DNA from: Piezodorus guildinii
Taxonomy: Eukaryota > Arthropoda > Insecta > Hemiptera > Pentatomidae
Direction of reading: 5' to 3'
Assembly (NCBI GenBank): GCA_023052935.1
Contig: CM041297.1
Span: 6,066,280 to 6,130,279, forward strand
DNA length: 64,000 nucleotides
Shown here: positions 63,690 through 64,000 of the stretch, piece after piece
Position numbering within the stretch: the stretch's first letter is position 1
Layout: each line of letters starts with the position of its first letter
Position numbers and translations under genes: made by a program
The notes under the pieces: generated by a model
Told to the model about the DNA's origin: nothing
Seen by the model: the letters and a program-made list of their open reading frames with translations, nothing else
Databases searched by the model: none

Positions 63690-64000
63690 ATCAAAGACAT
63701 TTTAAGAGCTAACAGAGACAGGCAGGCTAGCAACGAGACCATGTGCTGGCTGCTACACCATCTGCTGGTCCCTGAGCTGTTGGTATTTCACACGGCCGAA
63801 GCACATGCACTCCAGCAGTCACCTGTTCCCATCTGCGGGGGTGCTTCTGCTATAAATAAGGTCGCTGGGAGGGAAAAAGTCGAGCCCGATGTCTCAGGTC
63901 TACTATCTGCTCGTAAACATGTCACTGGTCTGCGGTTAGTACTCTCTACCGCCAGGGATCCGAGGGCTAATTATATTTTATTGTTAGCTACTGTCCTCCT
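63690..64000 (+). promoter_or_regulatory. GC-rich promoter-like end of window
   Basis: Abrupt GC increase from about 63700, with CTATAAATAAGG at 63850-63861 (TATA box), a purine-rich GGGAGGGAAAAAG 10-25 bp downstream, and CACCATCTGCTGG at 63758-63770. It could be a host core promoter or the start of an LTR. No second LTR or coding frame lies inside the window to decide. Confidence 0.35.

Overview
This window looks like arthropod, most likely insect, nuclear DNA. It is AT-rich and saturated with eukaryotic transposons: tRNA-derived SINEs, jockey- and RTE-like LINEs, a Penelope-like element, mariner, Harbinger, a Transib-type element and Helitron remnants. It has no operons and no bacterial-type genes. 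A short TTAGG-like run (the common insect telomere unit) fits but proves nothing. I cannot name the order. All family assignments come from reading the sequence; no database search was run.

Two repeat families make up most of the window. SINE-A is a tRNA-derived SINE of about 280 bp with more than 20 copies on both strands; two copies have clean 12-13 bp target duplications. Family H is about 850-950 bp when complete, with more than 25 copies. It starts with TCTGGTGCGGGCAACACACG and ends in a short palindrome followed by GTAAGTGAAAGTA. A 14-bp inverted repeat lies inside the left end but at the right end, and an internal (CA)n tract is present. This layout fits a Helentron/Helitron2-derived non-autonomous element, which is inference.

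Layout. 0-5 kb: a 1.44-kb TIR element holding a SINE, a decayed coding-like stretch, and a 2.3-kb inverted duplication. 5-12 kb: SINE-A, an internally deleted Helitron, an RNase H-type LINE tail. 12-20 kb: jockey LINE tails, a palindromic composite of several tRNA-like heads inside a family H copy, and a possible minus-strand microexon at 15.3 kb. 20-32 kb: family H, jockey fragments, a deleted mariner. 32-36 kb: a Penelope-like element with a GIY-YIG endonuclease inserted in a second SINE (SINE-B), plus a palindromic Penelope derivative with its own target duplication. 36-45 kb: SINEs, a GC-rich block with three TATCGATA sites, a second composite, and an 845-bp Transib-type element flanked by CGGCG. 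45-56 kb: family H copies interrupted by an RTE-like and a jockey LINE, a minus-strand exon candidate at 51.4 kb, and a palindrome with two hammerhead-like cores. 56-64 kb: a second deleted mariner, a Harbinger-type element splitting a jockey copy, a tandemly duplicated unit with a third SINE (SINE-C), and a promoter-like GC-rich end.

No complete host gene is visible. Two exon-like segments on the minus strand have compatible phase, so the window may lie in long introns of one minus-strand gene; this is a hypothesis. Every transposon coding region seen is truncated or broken, so none of the copies here appears autonomous.
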